From assembly GCA_905197485.1 (NCBI GenBank), contig CAJJYZ010000027.1, positions 1 to 33,443 of the forward strand: DNA of 33,443 nt, in the 5' to 3' direction. Under the pieces are notes generated by a model. The model was not told the DNA's origin. It searched no databases and saw nothing but the letters and a program-made list of their open reading frames with translations. Shown in pieces: positions 7,162 to 15,333 of the stretch; position 1 is the first letter of the stretch; every line of letters starts with the position of its first letter. Source of the DNA: an uncultured Lachnospiraceae bacterium (GTDB lineage: Bacteria > Bacillota > Clostridia > Lachnospirales > Lachnospiraceae). Position numbers and translations under genes: made by a program.

Positions 7162-7701
7162 TTAAAATCTTGTTCTAATAGACGGTACGTCAAACGACGT
7201 ATTTAATAAATCCTGTAAATCGCCTGAAATCTCTACGTTTGTAGGCGTTACGAGGAAGATATAGTTAGAAATCTTCTGAAGGTTTCCGCTGATTGCAAAT
7301 GTAGCGCCGGAAGTAAAATCAATGATGCGCTGTGCAATCTCTAAATCCAGTCCTTCTAAATTCAAAATAACGGTACGTCCGCTTAATAAAGTCTCTGTAA
7401 TCTCTCTTGCATCATCTACTGTCGTTGGCTTAATCACACATACCTCCATATTCGCTGCTCTCTTCTGCCCGTTCTGGCGCATCGGAGTCACTTTGTTAGA
7501 GGAAGCTGCTGGTGTATTTCTGGACTTATGTTCCGGCTGTAAATCAAAGTCGTCATATTCCTCTTTGTCTTTTTTAAAGAAGCTTTTCTTCGGTTTTGTC
7601 TCATACTCTTCTTCGTATTCTTCGTCATCAAAGAAATCTTCTTCGTCATCATATTCGTCGTCGAGTTTCATCATATTTAAGAATTTGTCTAAAACACCCA
7701 T
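7162..7701 (-). CDS. sepF: Cell division protein SepF
   Basis: FtsZ-binding membrane anchor that bundles and aligns FtsZ filaments at the septum. The 179-aa product starts with a short amphipathic membrane-binding helix (MGVLDKFLNMMKL). A strongly acidic linker rich in D/E (about 14-60) follows, and then the SepF/DUF552 domain (about 85-165). It lies in the conserved yggS-sepF-ylmH order. Clostridia that also encode Min proteins, as this one does, commonly keep SepF in place of FtsA. I see no FtsZ or FtsA in the window. Confidence 0.95.
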   Translation of the reverse strand: MGVLDKFLNMMKLDDEYDDEEDFFDDEEYEEEYETKPKKSFFKKDKEEYDDFDLQPEHKSRNTPAASSNKVTPMRQNGQKRAANMEVCVIKPTTVDDAREITETLLSGRTVILNLEGLDLEIAQRIIDFTSGATFAISGNLQKISNYIFLVTPTNVEISGDLQDLLNTSFDVPSIRTRF

Positions 7702-7726
7702 TGCTAATTATTCTCCTTATGTTGTA

Positions 7727-8416
7727 TTAATGATAATTACGCTCACCGAAAATAGCAGTTCCAACACGAATCATATTGGCACCTTCTTCTAACGCAACCT
7801 CATAATCATTCGTCATTCCCATTGATAGAATGCTCATAGTAATATTATCAATGTTTTTGCTCTCAATGTCAACAGATAATTTGTGCATTTTCGCAAAAAT
7901 CTCGCTGTTTTTTCGTGGATTGTCTACAAATGGAGCCACCGTCATCAAGCCTTTGACACGAATATGGGACATTTTTCCGATTTCATATAAGAGTTCGACG
8001 ACGTCTTCCGGAAACACTCCGAATTTACTCTCTTCCCTTGCCATATTCACTTCAATCAAAATATCTGTCACCAGGTTCTTCTTCGCGGATTCTTTCTCGA
8101 TAGTTTCTGCCAGTCGAAGAGAGTCCACCGAATGAATCAGCGCAACCTTTCCGATGATGTATTTGACTTTATTCCGCTGAAGATGTCCAATCATGTGCCA
8201 ACGGATATCTTTTGGAAGCGCCTCATATTTATCTACCAGTTCCTGTACTTTATTTTCTCCAAAATCCCTGCACCCTGCATCGTAGATTTCCTGCAGCATT
8301 TCAACCGGCTTTGTTTTACTCACCGCGACTAACGTAATCTTTTCCCTTGAAATGTCGTGATGTTCACAGACTGTCTGAATGTGTTTTTCTACAAGCTCTA
8401 AATTTTCTTTCAGCAT
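7727..8416 (-). CDS. YggS/YlmE-family PLP homeostasis protein
   Basis: Fold-type III pyridoxal-phosphate-binding protein that buffers PLP; it has no known catalytic activity. The PLP lysine is K34 in AVSKTKP, and the family motifs GENKVQE, WHMIGHLQRNK, MGMTNDYE and RVGTAIFG are all visible. An in-frame ATG at 8425 directly abuts the Shine-Dalgarno AGGAG; the ATG at 8416 has proper spacing and is preferred (229 aa). The neighbours sepF and ylmH make it the equivalent of Bacillus ylmE. Confidence 0.94.
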   Translation of the reverse strand: MLKENLELVEKHIQTVCEHHDISREKITLVAVSKTKPVEMLQEIYDAGCRDFGENKVQELVDKYEALPKDIRWHMIGHLQRNKVKYIIGKVALIHSVDSLRLAETIEKESAKKNLVTDILIEVNMAREESKFGVFPEDVVELLYEIGKMSHIRVKGLMTVAPFVDNPRKNSEIFAKMHKLSVDIESKNIDNITMSILSMGMTNDYEVALEEGANMIRVGTAIFGERNYH

Positions 8417-8428
8417 GTTTTTCATCTC

Positions 8429-9814
8429 CTATTGACTAATAATATCATTTTCTTTTACGTGTTCCGCATTTAAGGCGATGTGGTCGTAATTTGCAAGGCT
8501 ATACCGGTTCCCGGAAGCTACGATATAGTAATCCTTGCTTTCGCACAACACTTTAATCTGTTCAAATACCGCATATCCTTTATTGATATTAAACACCCCC
8601 TGAAGACTTGCCTTTTCCTGAATGGTGTATACCATATTCGATTCCGGTTTTAACAGGATATCCCCTTTTTTCAAGTCCTCCATGGAGAGGTATGCCATGT
8701 TATTTTCGGTATAATAGACCGTAAGAGGGACAAACTCCGTACTGCCATCCTCGGTTTGCTTGAGAACTCCTTTCTCACTGCTATTGCCGCCTTGTGTCAA
8801 ATATTCCTCCGGAACGGTGTAAAACTCCTTTTCTGTCACCGCCGATTTTGGAATCTTCAAGCCGGTCTCATCCTCGATAATTAATTCAATCTCCAAGAAA
8901 CGCTCCTCCGCATACCGTATCATAGAACTGCTGAAACTGAGATACGCCATTAGCTGTCGGTTCTTTTCTATGATTTGCAAACCGGCGATAAGTGTCTGAT
9001 TGTCTTTTTGAAAACGGACTCTCACACTCGTTTTATCTTTCAATTCCTTTGCTGTCGTATCGGAAATCGGTACGACAACCTTCCAATCTTCCGAGGTCAC
9101 CAGTTTATACAACGGGTCTCCGGCGGAAACCTTCATATTATTATAGAGTTCTTTTCTTTTATAATCCGCCTGATTGAACATCCCCGGCGTTACATCTTTT
9201 GCCTTCAACGATTCATACCCGTCGGTGTGGTAAACGACAATTCCGTCATCCGAAGCGGTGAAGACAGAGGCGCCATTTCCCTGTTCCACAATTCGGTCCA
9301 GAACGTTTGCTTTACTGACAGAAGAAACATTGGAAATGGAGTTTTGGACAGAATCCTTGAACGCATAGACGTCTGAAAATGTCTCATCCGAAAATCCATC
9401 GGAAAAAGATTGAATCAAGACGCCGATACGGTTTTGCTGGTCGCTTGTCAGCTCCTTCGCATCGTTTTCTTTTTCCGATTCCTTCAAACTTTTTTCTGTT
9501 ACTTCCTGATTTGTAAAAATACCGACTTTTGTTCCAACCTTTGTCTTCATATTTGTGTTGGTGTAATAGTTGACATATCCGGACTGCTCCGCATGAATCA
9601 CCGTCTCTTCCCGAATCGCCATGCCGGTATACGCCGTATCATTCAAGATACTTCCCATACGGACTTCATAAGACGTTGTACGTTGCGTTAATAAATACAT
9701 CAGTACGGTGACAATCAGATAGAATATAATAATCCCAAAGAGAACCATTCCGATATTCCAATGCCACTTTTTTTTATATTTTACAATATTATTATGATTC
9801 GTTTTCTTTATCAA
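8429..9814 (-). CDS. HlyD-like membrane fusion protein of the sepF cluster
   Basis: The roughly 461-aa protein has one N-terminal membrane segment (about 20-43) followed by a large extracellular part. That part has HlyD/biotinyl-lipoyl-like features: a GYVNYYT...VGTKVGIFTNQEV hairpin half near 85-115 and a second half near the DGIVVYHTDGYESL region. The translation start is a TTG; AGGAGG favours the TTG at 9814 over one at 9820. No ABC transporter is adjacent, which is odd for an efflux adaptor. Its fixed place next to yggS and sepF suggests an envelope or division role. Function is unknown. Confidence 0.75.
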   Translation of the reverse strand: MIKKTNHNNIVKYKKKWHWNIGMVLFGIIIFYLIVTVLMYLLTQRTTSYEVRMGSILNDTAYTGMAIREETVIHAEQSGYVNYYTNTNMKTKVGTKVGIFTNQEVTEKSLKESEKENDAKELTSDQQNRIGVLIQSFSDGFSDETFSDVYAFKDSVQNSISNVSSVSKANVLDRIVEQGNGASVFTASDDGIVVYHTDGYESLKAKDVTPGMFNQADYKRKELYNNMKVSAGDPLYKLVTSEDWKVVVPISDTTAKELKDKTSVRVRFQKDNQTLIAGLQIIEKNRQLMAYLSFSSSMIRYAEERFLEIELIIEDETGLKIPKSAVTEKEFYTVPEEYLTQGGNSSEKGVLKQTEDGSTEFVPLTVYYTENNMAYLSMEDLKKGDILLKPESNMVYTIQEKASLQGVFNINKGYAVFEQIKVLCESKDYYIVASGNRYSLANYDHIALNAEHVKENDIISQ

Positions 9815-9829
9815 ACTCAAAGCCTCCTG

Positions 9830-10774
9830 CTATAATCTGTTCAAAGCAGAACCATTCAAATACCGGTATTTTTTCCCTTGATAAATCTCATGCTCCGCAA
9901 AATACTGCATCGCCTCATCCTGCAGTTTCCACCAGCTCGTTCCCCAGTTCGAAAATACCGCGTCTTCCTCCGGAATACGGCTAAAAAGTCGTTCGACGAC
10001 AATATCCGGAGACAGATACTCCAAAAATGACGCTAAACGCTCGATATATTCTTCTTTTGAACACAAGGTTATTGTACCATCTTCATACGCTTTGGACAAC
10101 CTTGTGTTCTTCGGAATATATAAAGAATGCAGTTTGACAATCTTCACATGAAGCGCAGACAAGATTTTCGCGCCTTCGATACAATCCCGCATCGTATCGC
10201 CCGGGAGATTCAGAATCATGTGCGTACAGATAGAAAATCCATAGTTTTGAATCTGAAGGACTGCATCGATAAATTCCGCCAGTCCATGCCCTCTGGAAAT
10301 AAAATCTAACGTATGATAGTTGACGGATTGAAGCCCCAATTCAATATTGATGCGGATTCCGGTCTCCTTTTCTACTTCTTTTAAGTAATCCAAATAGTCT
10401 GTTCGGATGCAATCCGGTCTTGTGGAAATGGAAATTTCTACAATATCTTGTACTTCTGATGCTTCTTTGATATACGTTTTGAATTGTTCCAATGGCATGA
10501 ATGTATTCGTATAGTTCTGGAAATAAGCGATGAATTTCTTCGCATGATATTTTGCTTCTATCTTCTTGCGTGTAGTCTCTAACTGTTCTGTCACTGAAAC
10601 AGAAGAAGACATCGCTTCAAATCCGGTACCCACATCCGCGCAGAAGGCGCATCCTTTCCCATCCAAACGGTTCGGACACGTAATCGGGAGATTGACCGGA
10701 AGCTTGTATACTTTTTCTCCGTATGTTTCTTTTAAGTAATCCGAAAATTTATAATAAAATCTTTTTTCTTTCAT
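9830..10774 (-). CDS. YhcC/YtqA-type radical SAM protein (TIGR01212)
   Basis: Radical SAM enzyme of 314 aa. The cluster-binding cysteines follow the family's unusual spacing C-x7-C-x2-C in CPNRLDGKGCAFC (residues 29-41), with the downstream motifs YFQNYTNTF, STRPDC and ELGLQS typical of TIGR01212. Its substrate in bacteria is unproven. It resembles Elp3-type radical SAM proteins, so a tRNA-linked role is possible but not shown. GAGG lies 5 bases before ATG. It is the first gene of the yggS-sepF-lspA-rluD operon and is divergent from the DUF378 gene. Confidence 0.9.
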   Translation of the reverse strand: MKEKRFYYKFSDYLKETYGEKVYKLPVNLPITCPNRLDGKGCAFCADVGTGFEAMSSSVSVTEQLETTRKKIEAKYHAKKFIAYFQNYTNTFMPLEQFKTYIKEASEVQDIVEISISTRPDCIRTDYLDYLKEVEKETGIRINIELGLQSVNYHTLDFISRGHGLAEFIDAVLQIQNYGFSICTHMILNLPGDTMRDCIEGAKILSALHVKIVKLHSLYIPKNTRLSKAYEDGTITLCSKEEYIERLASFLEYLSPDIVVERLFSRIPEEDAVFSNWGTSWWKLQDEAMQYFAEHEIYQGKKYRYLNGSALNRL

Positions 10775-10801
10775 CTGAACCTCGCTTGCGTATAATTCTC
10801 T

Positions 10802-10843
10802 CTTTTCCGGCAGACACTATCTATGATATCCAAACCGGAAAAG
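10802..10843. repeat. 9-bp inverted repeat in a divergent promoter region
   Basis: CTTTTCCGG (10802-10810) and CCGGAAAAG (10835-10843) are perfect inverted repeats 24 bases apart, in the 81-base gap between the radical SAM gene and the DUF378 gene. The right arm runs into the AAAAGGAGG Shine-Dalgarno of the DUF378 gene. It could be an operator or an RNA hairpin that hides this site. Confidence 0.6.
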
Positions 10844-10855
10844 GAGGAAATTTTT

Positions 10856-11062
10856 ATGAAATGGTTTGATAACACAGCTTTGACGCTTGTCATTATCGGA
10901 GCAGTAAACTGGCTTTTGGTAGGGATTTTTAAATTTGATATTGTCGCATTCTTGTGCGGAAATCTCTCTTTTCTATCCAGAGCCATCTATGCGATTATCG
11001 GTCTTTGCGGACTCTATCTCATCAGTCTCTACGGACGTATCTTGGACTTTTCAAGAGAATAA
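10856..11062 (+). CDS. DUF378 small membrane protein
   Basis: The 68-aa protein has two hydrophobic helices (about 8-30 and 42-60). The DUF378 signature LVIIGAVNWLLVGIFKFD is followed by a conserved IYAIIGLCGLY segment, as in Bacillus YuzA. Function is unknown. GGAGG with 8-base spacing sets the start at 10856 rather than the in-frame ATG at 10823. It is a single-gene unit with a terminator directly downstream and an inverted repeat across its leader. Confidence 0.88.
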   Translation: MKWFDNTALTLVIIGAVNWLLVGIFKFDIVAFLCGNLSFLSRAIYAIIGLCGLYLISLYGRILDFSRE

Positions 11063-11074
11063 TGCTCTTATTTG

Positions 11075-11108
11075 AAAAGGGGTGTCCTCATCGAAAGACT
11101 CCCCTTTT
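11075..11108. terminator. Bidirectional terminator
   Basis: AAAAGGGG-T-GTC (11075-11086) pairs with GAC-T-CCCCTTTT (11097-11108), with a single internal mismatch. T-rich ends are formed on both strands. It ends the DUF378 gene on the plus strand and the long shape/division operon on the minus strand. Confidence 0.88.
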
Positions 11109-11119
11109 ATTTCCATATA

Positions 11120-12088
11120 TTAGTTTTTCTGAATTGCATGATTCAACATCTCATTCATATTTTTATATAACGCCGGCTTTCCATTCGCTCCCATAATGAC
11201 AGAAATGTAATAATGATTCTGTTCATCTTTGGAATAAGCGAGAAGACAACGCTTCGCCTCATCCGTATTCCCTGTTTTTCCTCCAAGGTATTCTACCGTA
11301 GTCGGTTTCTCGGCTTCACCGGTCATATAAAGGCTTGTATTTTTCCATGTCTCCGTACGAGCTGAACCGTCTTTTCCTTTGAACTGTCCGGTATGGGATT
11401 TCTCCGTAATCATCTTCACGAACTGCTCCTGCTTCAAGCATTCATTGAAAATAAGATACAAATCATACGCTGTCGTGTAATGATTGTCTTCATGCAGCCC
11501 ATGAGGATTGACAAAGTGACTGTTTGTCGCGCCAAGTCCATAAGCTTCCTGATTCATCAATTTCGCGAATTCTTCCACGCTGCCGGAAATATATTCTGCG
11601 ATTGCCACCGCCGCATCATTGCCGGAAGGAAGGAGTAAACCATAAAGAAGTTCCTCTAACGTAATCTGGTCTCCTGCCCTCAGATGCGCCAGGGATGCTC
11701 CCGCAGGAAATACCGTTGCTGTCTTTGAAATCGTAATGGTATCGGAGAGATTTCCATATTTGAGCGCAATCAATGCGGTTAAAATCTTTGTCGTACTGGC
11801 AGGATAAAGCTTTTTGTGAATGTTCGAAGAATAGACGACGCTTCCACTTGTCACATCGAACACTCCCGCCGCATGCAATCCGGAATCCAGGTCTACAGAA
11901 CTTTGCTTGACATCTTCCGTAGCTACGCAAAGGGAAGATGCATATCCGTCTGCCTGATACTCTGTTTTCTTATAATCTCCTGCCTCATAGTCTGCCACAG
12001 ACATACCGGATGCGGCACATCCGCCAAATGTCAGGCTGACTGCAAGTGCGCAGGAGAGAACTTTCACATATTTAACGATACATCTCAC
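11120..12088 (-). CDS. S11 D-alanyl-D-alanine carboxypeptidase, lipoprotein
   Basis: Low-molecular-weight penicillin-binding protein that trims the terminal D-Ala from peptidoglycan stem peptides. The 322-aa product has all three active-site motifs: S98-TTK101, S155-G-N157 and K271-T-G273. A signal peptide ends in lipobox FGGC (C24), so it is probably a lipoprotein; I see no obvious C-terminal amphipathic anchor typical of DacA. The translation start is GTG at 12088 overlapping mgsA by 17 bases, or a GTG at 12067 just after the mgsA stop; neither has a clear Shine-Dalgarno. It is last in the rodA operon, just before a strong terminator. Confidence 0.92.
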   Translation of the reverse strand: MRCIVKYVKVLSCALAVSLTFGGCAASGMSVADYEAGDYKKTEYQADGYASSLCVATEDVKQSSVDLDSGLHAAGVFDVTSGSVVYSSNIHKKLYPASTTKILTALIALKYGNLSDTITISKTATVFPAGASLAHLRAGDQITLEELLYGLLLPSGNDAAVAIAEYISGSVEEFAKLMNQEAYGLGATNSHFVNPHGLHEDNHYTTAYDLYLIFNECLKQEQFVKMITEKSHTGQFKGKDGSARTETWKNTSLYMTGEAEKPTTVEYLGGKTGNTDEAKRCLLAYSKDEQNHYYISVIMGANGKPALYKNMNEMLNHAIQKN

Positions 12089-12467
12089 GCCAGTCTAAAT
12101 CTCCTCTATCAATTGCTAAAATCAGAATCTCTGCTGTCGCAACATTCGTTGCAATCGGAATGTTATGCATGTCGCAGAGACGTACAACATCGTTGACGTC
12201 CGGTTCATGCGGCTTCACATTCATTGGGTCGCGAAGAAAAATTAATGCATCGATATCGTTCTGTGCAATCTGCGCACCGAGTTGCTGCATCCCTCCGAGT
12301 GGTCCCGCCAGGTATTTCATAATATTCAGATTCGTAACATCTTCTACAAGACGTCCCGTCGTTCCTGTTGCATACAGATTATGTCTGCTTAAAATTCCGC
12401 GATAAGCAATACAGAAATTCTGCATCAAAGTTTTTTTGGCATCATGTGCGATTAAACCAATATTCAT
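12072..12467 (-). CDS. Methylglyoxal synthase family, catalytic Asp replaced by Met
   Basis: MgsA converts dihydroxyacetone phosphate to methylglyoxal. The 131-aa protein aligns end to end with E. coli MgsA at a constant offset of 11 through the motifs AHD, YATGTTG, GPLGG, LRDP, PHEPDV and NVATAE. It keeps H8-D9, D80, H87 and D90, equivalents of H19-D20, D91, H98 and D101. The catalytic-base Asp71 in GGDQQ is Met60 (codon ATG at 12288-12290). Activity is therefore doubtful; it may bind phosphate ligands without turnover. The position after rodA is conserved in Clostridia. The symbol is withheld for that reason. Confidence 0.9.
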   Translation of the reverse strand: MNIGLIAHDAKKTLMQNFCIAYRGILSRHNLYATGTTGRLVEDVTNLNIMKYLAGPLGGMQQLGAQIAQNDIDALIFLRDPMNVKPHEPDVNDVVRLCDMHNIPIATNVATAEILILAIDRGDLDWREMYR

Positions 12468-12482
12468 CTGTAACTCAACTCC

Positions 12483-13598
12483 TTAGTTATATTTTTTCGG
12501 TTGTAAACCAACATTTAAAACGAAACCAATGCCCACAAAAAAGCTGACAAGTGAAGTTAATCCGTAACTTACAAAAGGCAATGGGATTCCGGTGTTCGGG
12601 AAGATTCTTGTAGCCACACTGATATTGATAAAACTTTGTATCGCTATGAGTGCGGCGACTCCCCCGCAGATAATCTGCCCCGCCAGATTTTCTGCTTTCA
12701 TACCAACCAAAATACATTGTATCACTATTAATAATAACAAAATTATGACAATACAACAACCCACAAATCCTAATTCTTCACCAATAATTGAGAAAATAAA
12801 ATCTGTCTGTGGTTCAGGAATCCAGTTTCCGTTTTTTACGGAAGCAGCTCCTGTGTTATTGAGCCCTTTCCCGGTTGCCTGTCCGGAGCCGATTGCCATC
12901 AGCGAATTAATCTGTTGCTGAGCCTCCGCATCTGCATATTTATCCGGCTCTAACCAGGATAAAATACGCTTCTGCTGGTAATCTTTCAAAAAAGGCTGAT
13001 TCGGCTGAACTGCAATGAAAAGCAGAACAACGACGAGCGGAACGACAATCAAAAGCGTATTCCGGATGAATTTGTAACTCAGTCCTCCCAAAAACATCAA
13101 CACACAGAAGAGAACCGAAATACAAATCGTATTGGATAAGTTCGGTTGAATCACGATTAATCCTAAGGATGGCAGAATCAGCAATACGCATTTGATGATT
13201 GTTTTCGGAGTATTCAAATCCTCTTCGTGTTTCATAAGAAATTTTGCAAAAAACAAAATCATAAAAATCTTGGTAAGGTCTGAAGGCTGCAGCGTTGTAA
13301 ATCCAAGGTCCAGCCATCTTTGCGCTCCGTTTACTTCTTTTCCAATCAGTTTTACAAGAAGAAGGAGCACGACATTGCCCACATACATCAACCAGTAGAA
13401 ATTCAGTATCCAATTGTAGTCAAACAGCGCGACAATCAACATGACAATGACGCCAAGGATGACTCCGAAAATCTGTTTTCCCTGAAGACTTTCCTTCGCG
13501 CTTCCTACGACAAGGATGCCGATAAAAGAAAGAGCCAGCACAAGTATCACTAATGGAAATCTGAAGTTTTTCAGTTGATAATTTTTCTTAAATTTCAC
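12483..13598 (-). CDS. rodA: RodA, SEDS peptidoglycan glycosyltransferase
   Basis: Polytopic SEDS-family polymerase that works with PBP2 to build the lateral cell wall. The 371-aa protein has about ten membrane helices, a DYQQKRILSWLEPDKY stretch of the large loop, the QTDFIFSIIGEELGF motif and the C-terminal PFVSYGLTSL signature. The translation start is GTG with GGAGG 7 bases upstream and overlaps the minE stop by 3 bases. The context with mreBCD and pbp2 favours RodA over FtsW or SpoVE. Confidence 0.94.
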   Translation of the reverse strand: MKFKKNYQLKNFRFPLVILVLALSFIGILVVGSAKESLQGKQIFGVILGVIVMLIVALFDYNWILNFYWLMYVGNVVLLLLVKLIGKEVNGAQRWLDLGFTTLQPSDLTKIFMILFFAKFLMKHEEDLNTPKTIIKCVLLILPSLGLIVIQPNLSNTICISVLFCVLMFLGGLSYKFIRNTLLIVVPLVVVLLFIAVQPNQPFLKDYQQKRILSWLEPDKYADAEAQQQINSLMAIGSGQATGKGLNNTGAASVKNGNWIPEPQTDFIFSIIGEELGFVGCCIVIILLLLIVIQCILVGMKAENLAGQIICGGVAALIAIQSFINISVATRIFPNTGIPLPFVSYGLTSLVSFFVGIGFVLNVGLQPKKYN

Positions 13599-13849
13599 GT
13601 TTTATCCTCCGATTGTTCTTGACATTCTCTTGATAGTTCTATAAAAATCTTTGATTGCGATATGCCCACATCAAAAGATTCTGGAGCAACTTCTATGTAT
13701 TTTGAAACTGTGAAATACAGTTCTTCTCTCAGTTTTTCAAACATATCTGGTGTACAATTTGCATGGTCGGAAACAAGCAAAAGCTTTAACCGTTCTTTCG
13801 CAATGGAAACAGAAGTTTTCCTTTCATTTGATGGGAACAGTTTCTTCAT
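13595..13849 (-). CDS. minE: MinE, Min-system topological specificity factor
   Basis: Drives MinD ATP hydrolysis and Min oscillation so that FtsZ rings form at midcell. The 84-aa product has the usual length. The anti-MinCD region (SIAKERLKLLLVSDHAN, about 13-29) is followed by the TPDMFEKLREELYFTVSKYI dimerisation domain. A longer open frame from 13957 overlaps minD; GAGGTGG 5 bases before the ATG at 13849 fixes the start. It sits 11 bases after minD and overlaps rodA. Confidence 0.94.
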   Translation of the reverse strand: MKKLFPSNERKTSVSIAKERLKLLLVSDHANCTPDMFEKLREELYFTVSKYIEVAPESFDVGISQSKIFIELSRECQEQSEDKT

Positions 13850-13860
13850 ATCGCCCACCT

Positions 13861-14652
13861 CTAATTCTTTCGGAAAAATGAGGTGATTCTGTTGAAAAGC
13901 CCGTATCCATGTTCCAAATTCAGGAATGGAACCTCTTCTCCGATAATTCTGCGGCATATATTCTCATAAGCATGTCCGGAAAGCGTTTCCTGTCCAACGA
14001 CCGCTTCTCCCTGGTTAGTGCAGACAACAATCTGTTCGTCGTCAATGATTGCCCCAATCAAAGGAATCGCGAGTATTTCCGTCACGTCCTCGACAGACAT
14101 CATGTCTCCTCTTTTTACCATATCCATGCGAATCCTGTTGATGATGAGCTCCTTCTTCTGAATATGATATTCGTCCAGAAGTCCGATAATCCGGTCCGCA
14201 TCCCGGATTGCAGAGACTTCCGGAGTCGTCACGACAAGCGCCCGGTCTGCTCCGGAAATCGCATTTTTAAAGCCCTGTTCGATTCCTGCCGGACAGTCCA
14301 GAAGCACATAGTCAAAACTCTCGCTCAATTCTGCGGTTAATTTTTTCATCTGCTCCGGTGAAACGGAAGTCTTATCCTTCGTCTGCGCGGATGGCAATAA
14401 ATACAAATCGTCATAGCGCTTATCTTTGATAAGCGCCTGCTTCATGCGGCAATTCCCGGCAATGACATCTACAAGATTATAGACAATCCGGTTTTCCAGT
14501 CCCATGACAACATCCAGGTTCCGAAGTCCCAAATCTGTGTCGATTACAACAACTCTCTTCCCGAGACGCGCCAATCCTACTCCAATATTTGCGGTGGTCG
14601 TCGTTTTTCCGACGCCACCCTTCCCCGATGTAATTACAATAATTTCGCCCAT
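13861..14652 (-). CDS. minD: MinD, septum-site-determining ATPase
   Basis: ParA-family ATPase that recruits MinC to the membrane. The 263-aa product has the deviant Walker A motif SGKGGVGKTTT (9-19), switch I DTDLGLRNLD, Walker B-like YVLLDCPAG, and a C-terminal amphipathic membrane-targeting sequence ending GLFNRITSFFRKN. AGGAGG precedes the ATG inside the tail of minC. The frame overlaps minC by 19 bases, implying coupled translation. Confidence 0.97.
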   Translation of the reverse strand: MGEIIVITSGKGGVGKTTTTANIGVGLARLGKRVVVIDTDLGLRNLDVVMGLENRIVYNLVDVIAGNCRMKQALIKDKRYDDLYLLPSAQTKDKTSVSPEQMKKLTAELSESFDYVLLDCPAGIEQGFKNAISGADRALVVTTPEVSAIRDADRIIGLLDEYHIQKKELIINRIRMDMVKRGDMMSVEDVTEILAIPLIGAIIDDEQIVVCTNQGEAVVGQETLSGHAYENICRRIIGEEVPFLNLEHGYGLFNRITSFFRKN

Positions 14653-15311
14653 GTTTCATTCCTCCTGTATGTTTGCTGCACATTCGGAAAAGGAAGAAAT
14701 TGAAGCGTATCCTTCACACGAATGGCAATTTGCGGCGTAATAGACATTTCTTCGTCTGGAATACGCGCTTTCACGTTTCCAATCCGTATCTTTTGTGGAT
14801 GCATCATGAATGACAGGATGAAGGAATCGGAAACTCCGCCAATCCCGGCATATGCTTTTCCTAAGAGGCTTCCGAGTACAATGATGTTTCCCTTTGCCGC
14901 CACTGTCGCCCCTTTTTCCACATCTCCGAGAATGACTATGCTTGTCTCAGATTCCAATACCTGATTCTTATGAAGCGTTCCTTTACAGAAAATACCATCT
15001 TTCCCATACTCCGGAAACAAAGTGTCTTCTACTGCTCTTTTGTACATCTTTTCCCGTTTCTCATCATTGTCTATTATACATACAATTTCTAACTGGGCAT
15101 TCTTTGAGATTGCCTCAATCAATTGCTGTTCTTGCTCTTTTGTGAGAATACGGCCTTCAAACGATACTGCAAGCCTGCTCTTTCCGAAAAAGCCTGCCGT
15201 CCCTTTGAATGTTCTTTCGACTTCCCTTCGCAACGTCTCAAACGCGATGTCGGAATTCAGATAAAGAACGAGACCGTACTTGTTGCTTTTCACCGTCACA
15301 TAACGATTCAT
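14634..15311 (-). CDS. minC: MinC, septum-site inhibitor of FtsZ
   Basis: Inhibits FtsZ assembly away from midcell when recruited by MinD. The 225-aa product has an N-terminal domain (about 1-95) and a C-terminal beta-helix domain with VILGDVEKGATVAAKGNIIVLG and AYAGIGG near 125-165, the MinD-binding part. An upstream in-frame ATG at 15341 overlaps pbp2; GAGGGTGAG placed 7 bases before the ATG at 15311 is the better start. It begins 22 bases after pbp2. Confidence 0.94.
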   Translation of the reverse strand: MNRYVTVKSNKYGLVLYLNSDIAFETLRREVERTFKGTAGFFGKSRLAVSFEGRILTKEQEQQLIEAISKNAQLEIVCIIDNDEKREKMYKRAVEDTLFPEYGKDGIFCKGTLHKNQVLESETSIVILGDVEKGATVAAKGNIIVLGSLLGKAYAGIGGVSDSFILSFMMHPQKIRIGNVKARIPDEEMSITPQIAIRVKDTLQFLPFPNVQQTYRRNETWAKLL

Positions 15312-15333
15312 GCACTTTCTCACCCTCTCCGGT

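Noticed and set aside
13850..13957. Longer MinE frame starting at 13957
   Set aside because: The first 36 codons overlap the end of minD and encode no MinE-like sequence. The Shine-Dalgarno GAGGTGG fits the ATG at 13849.
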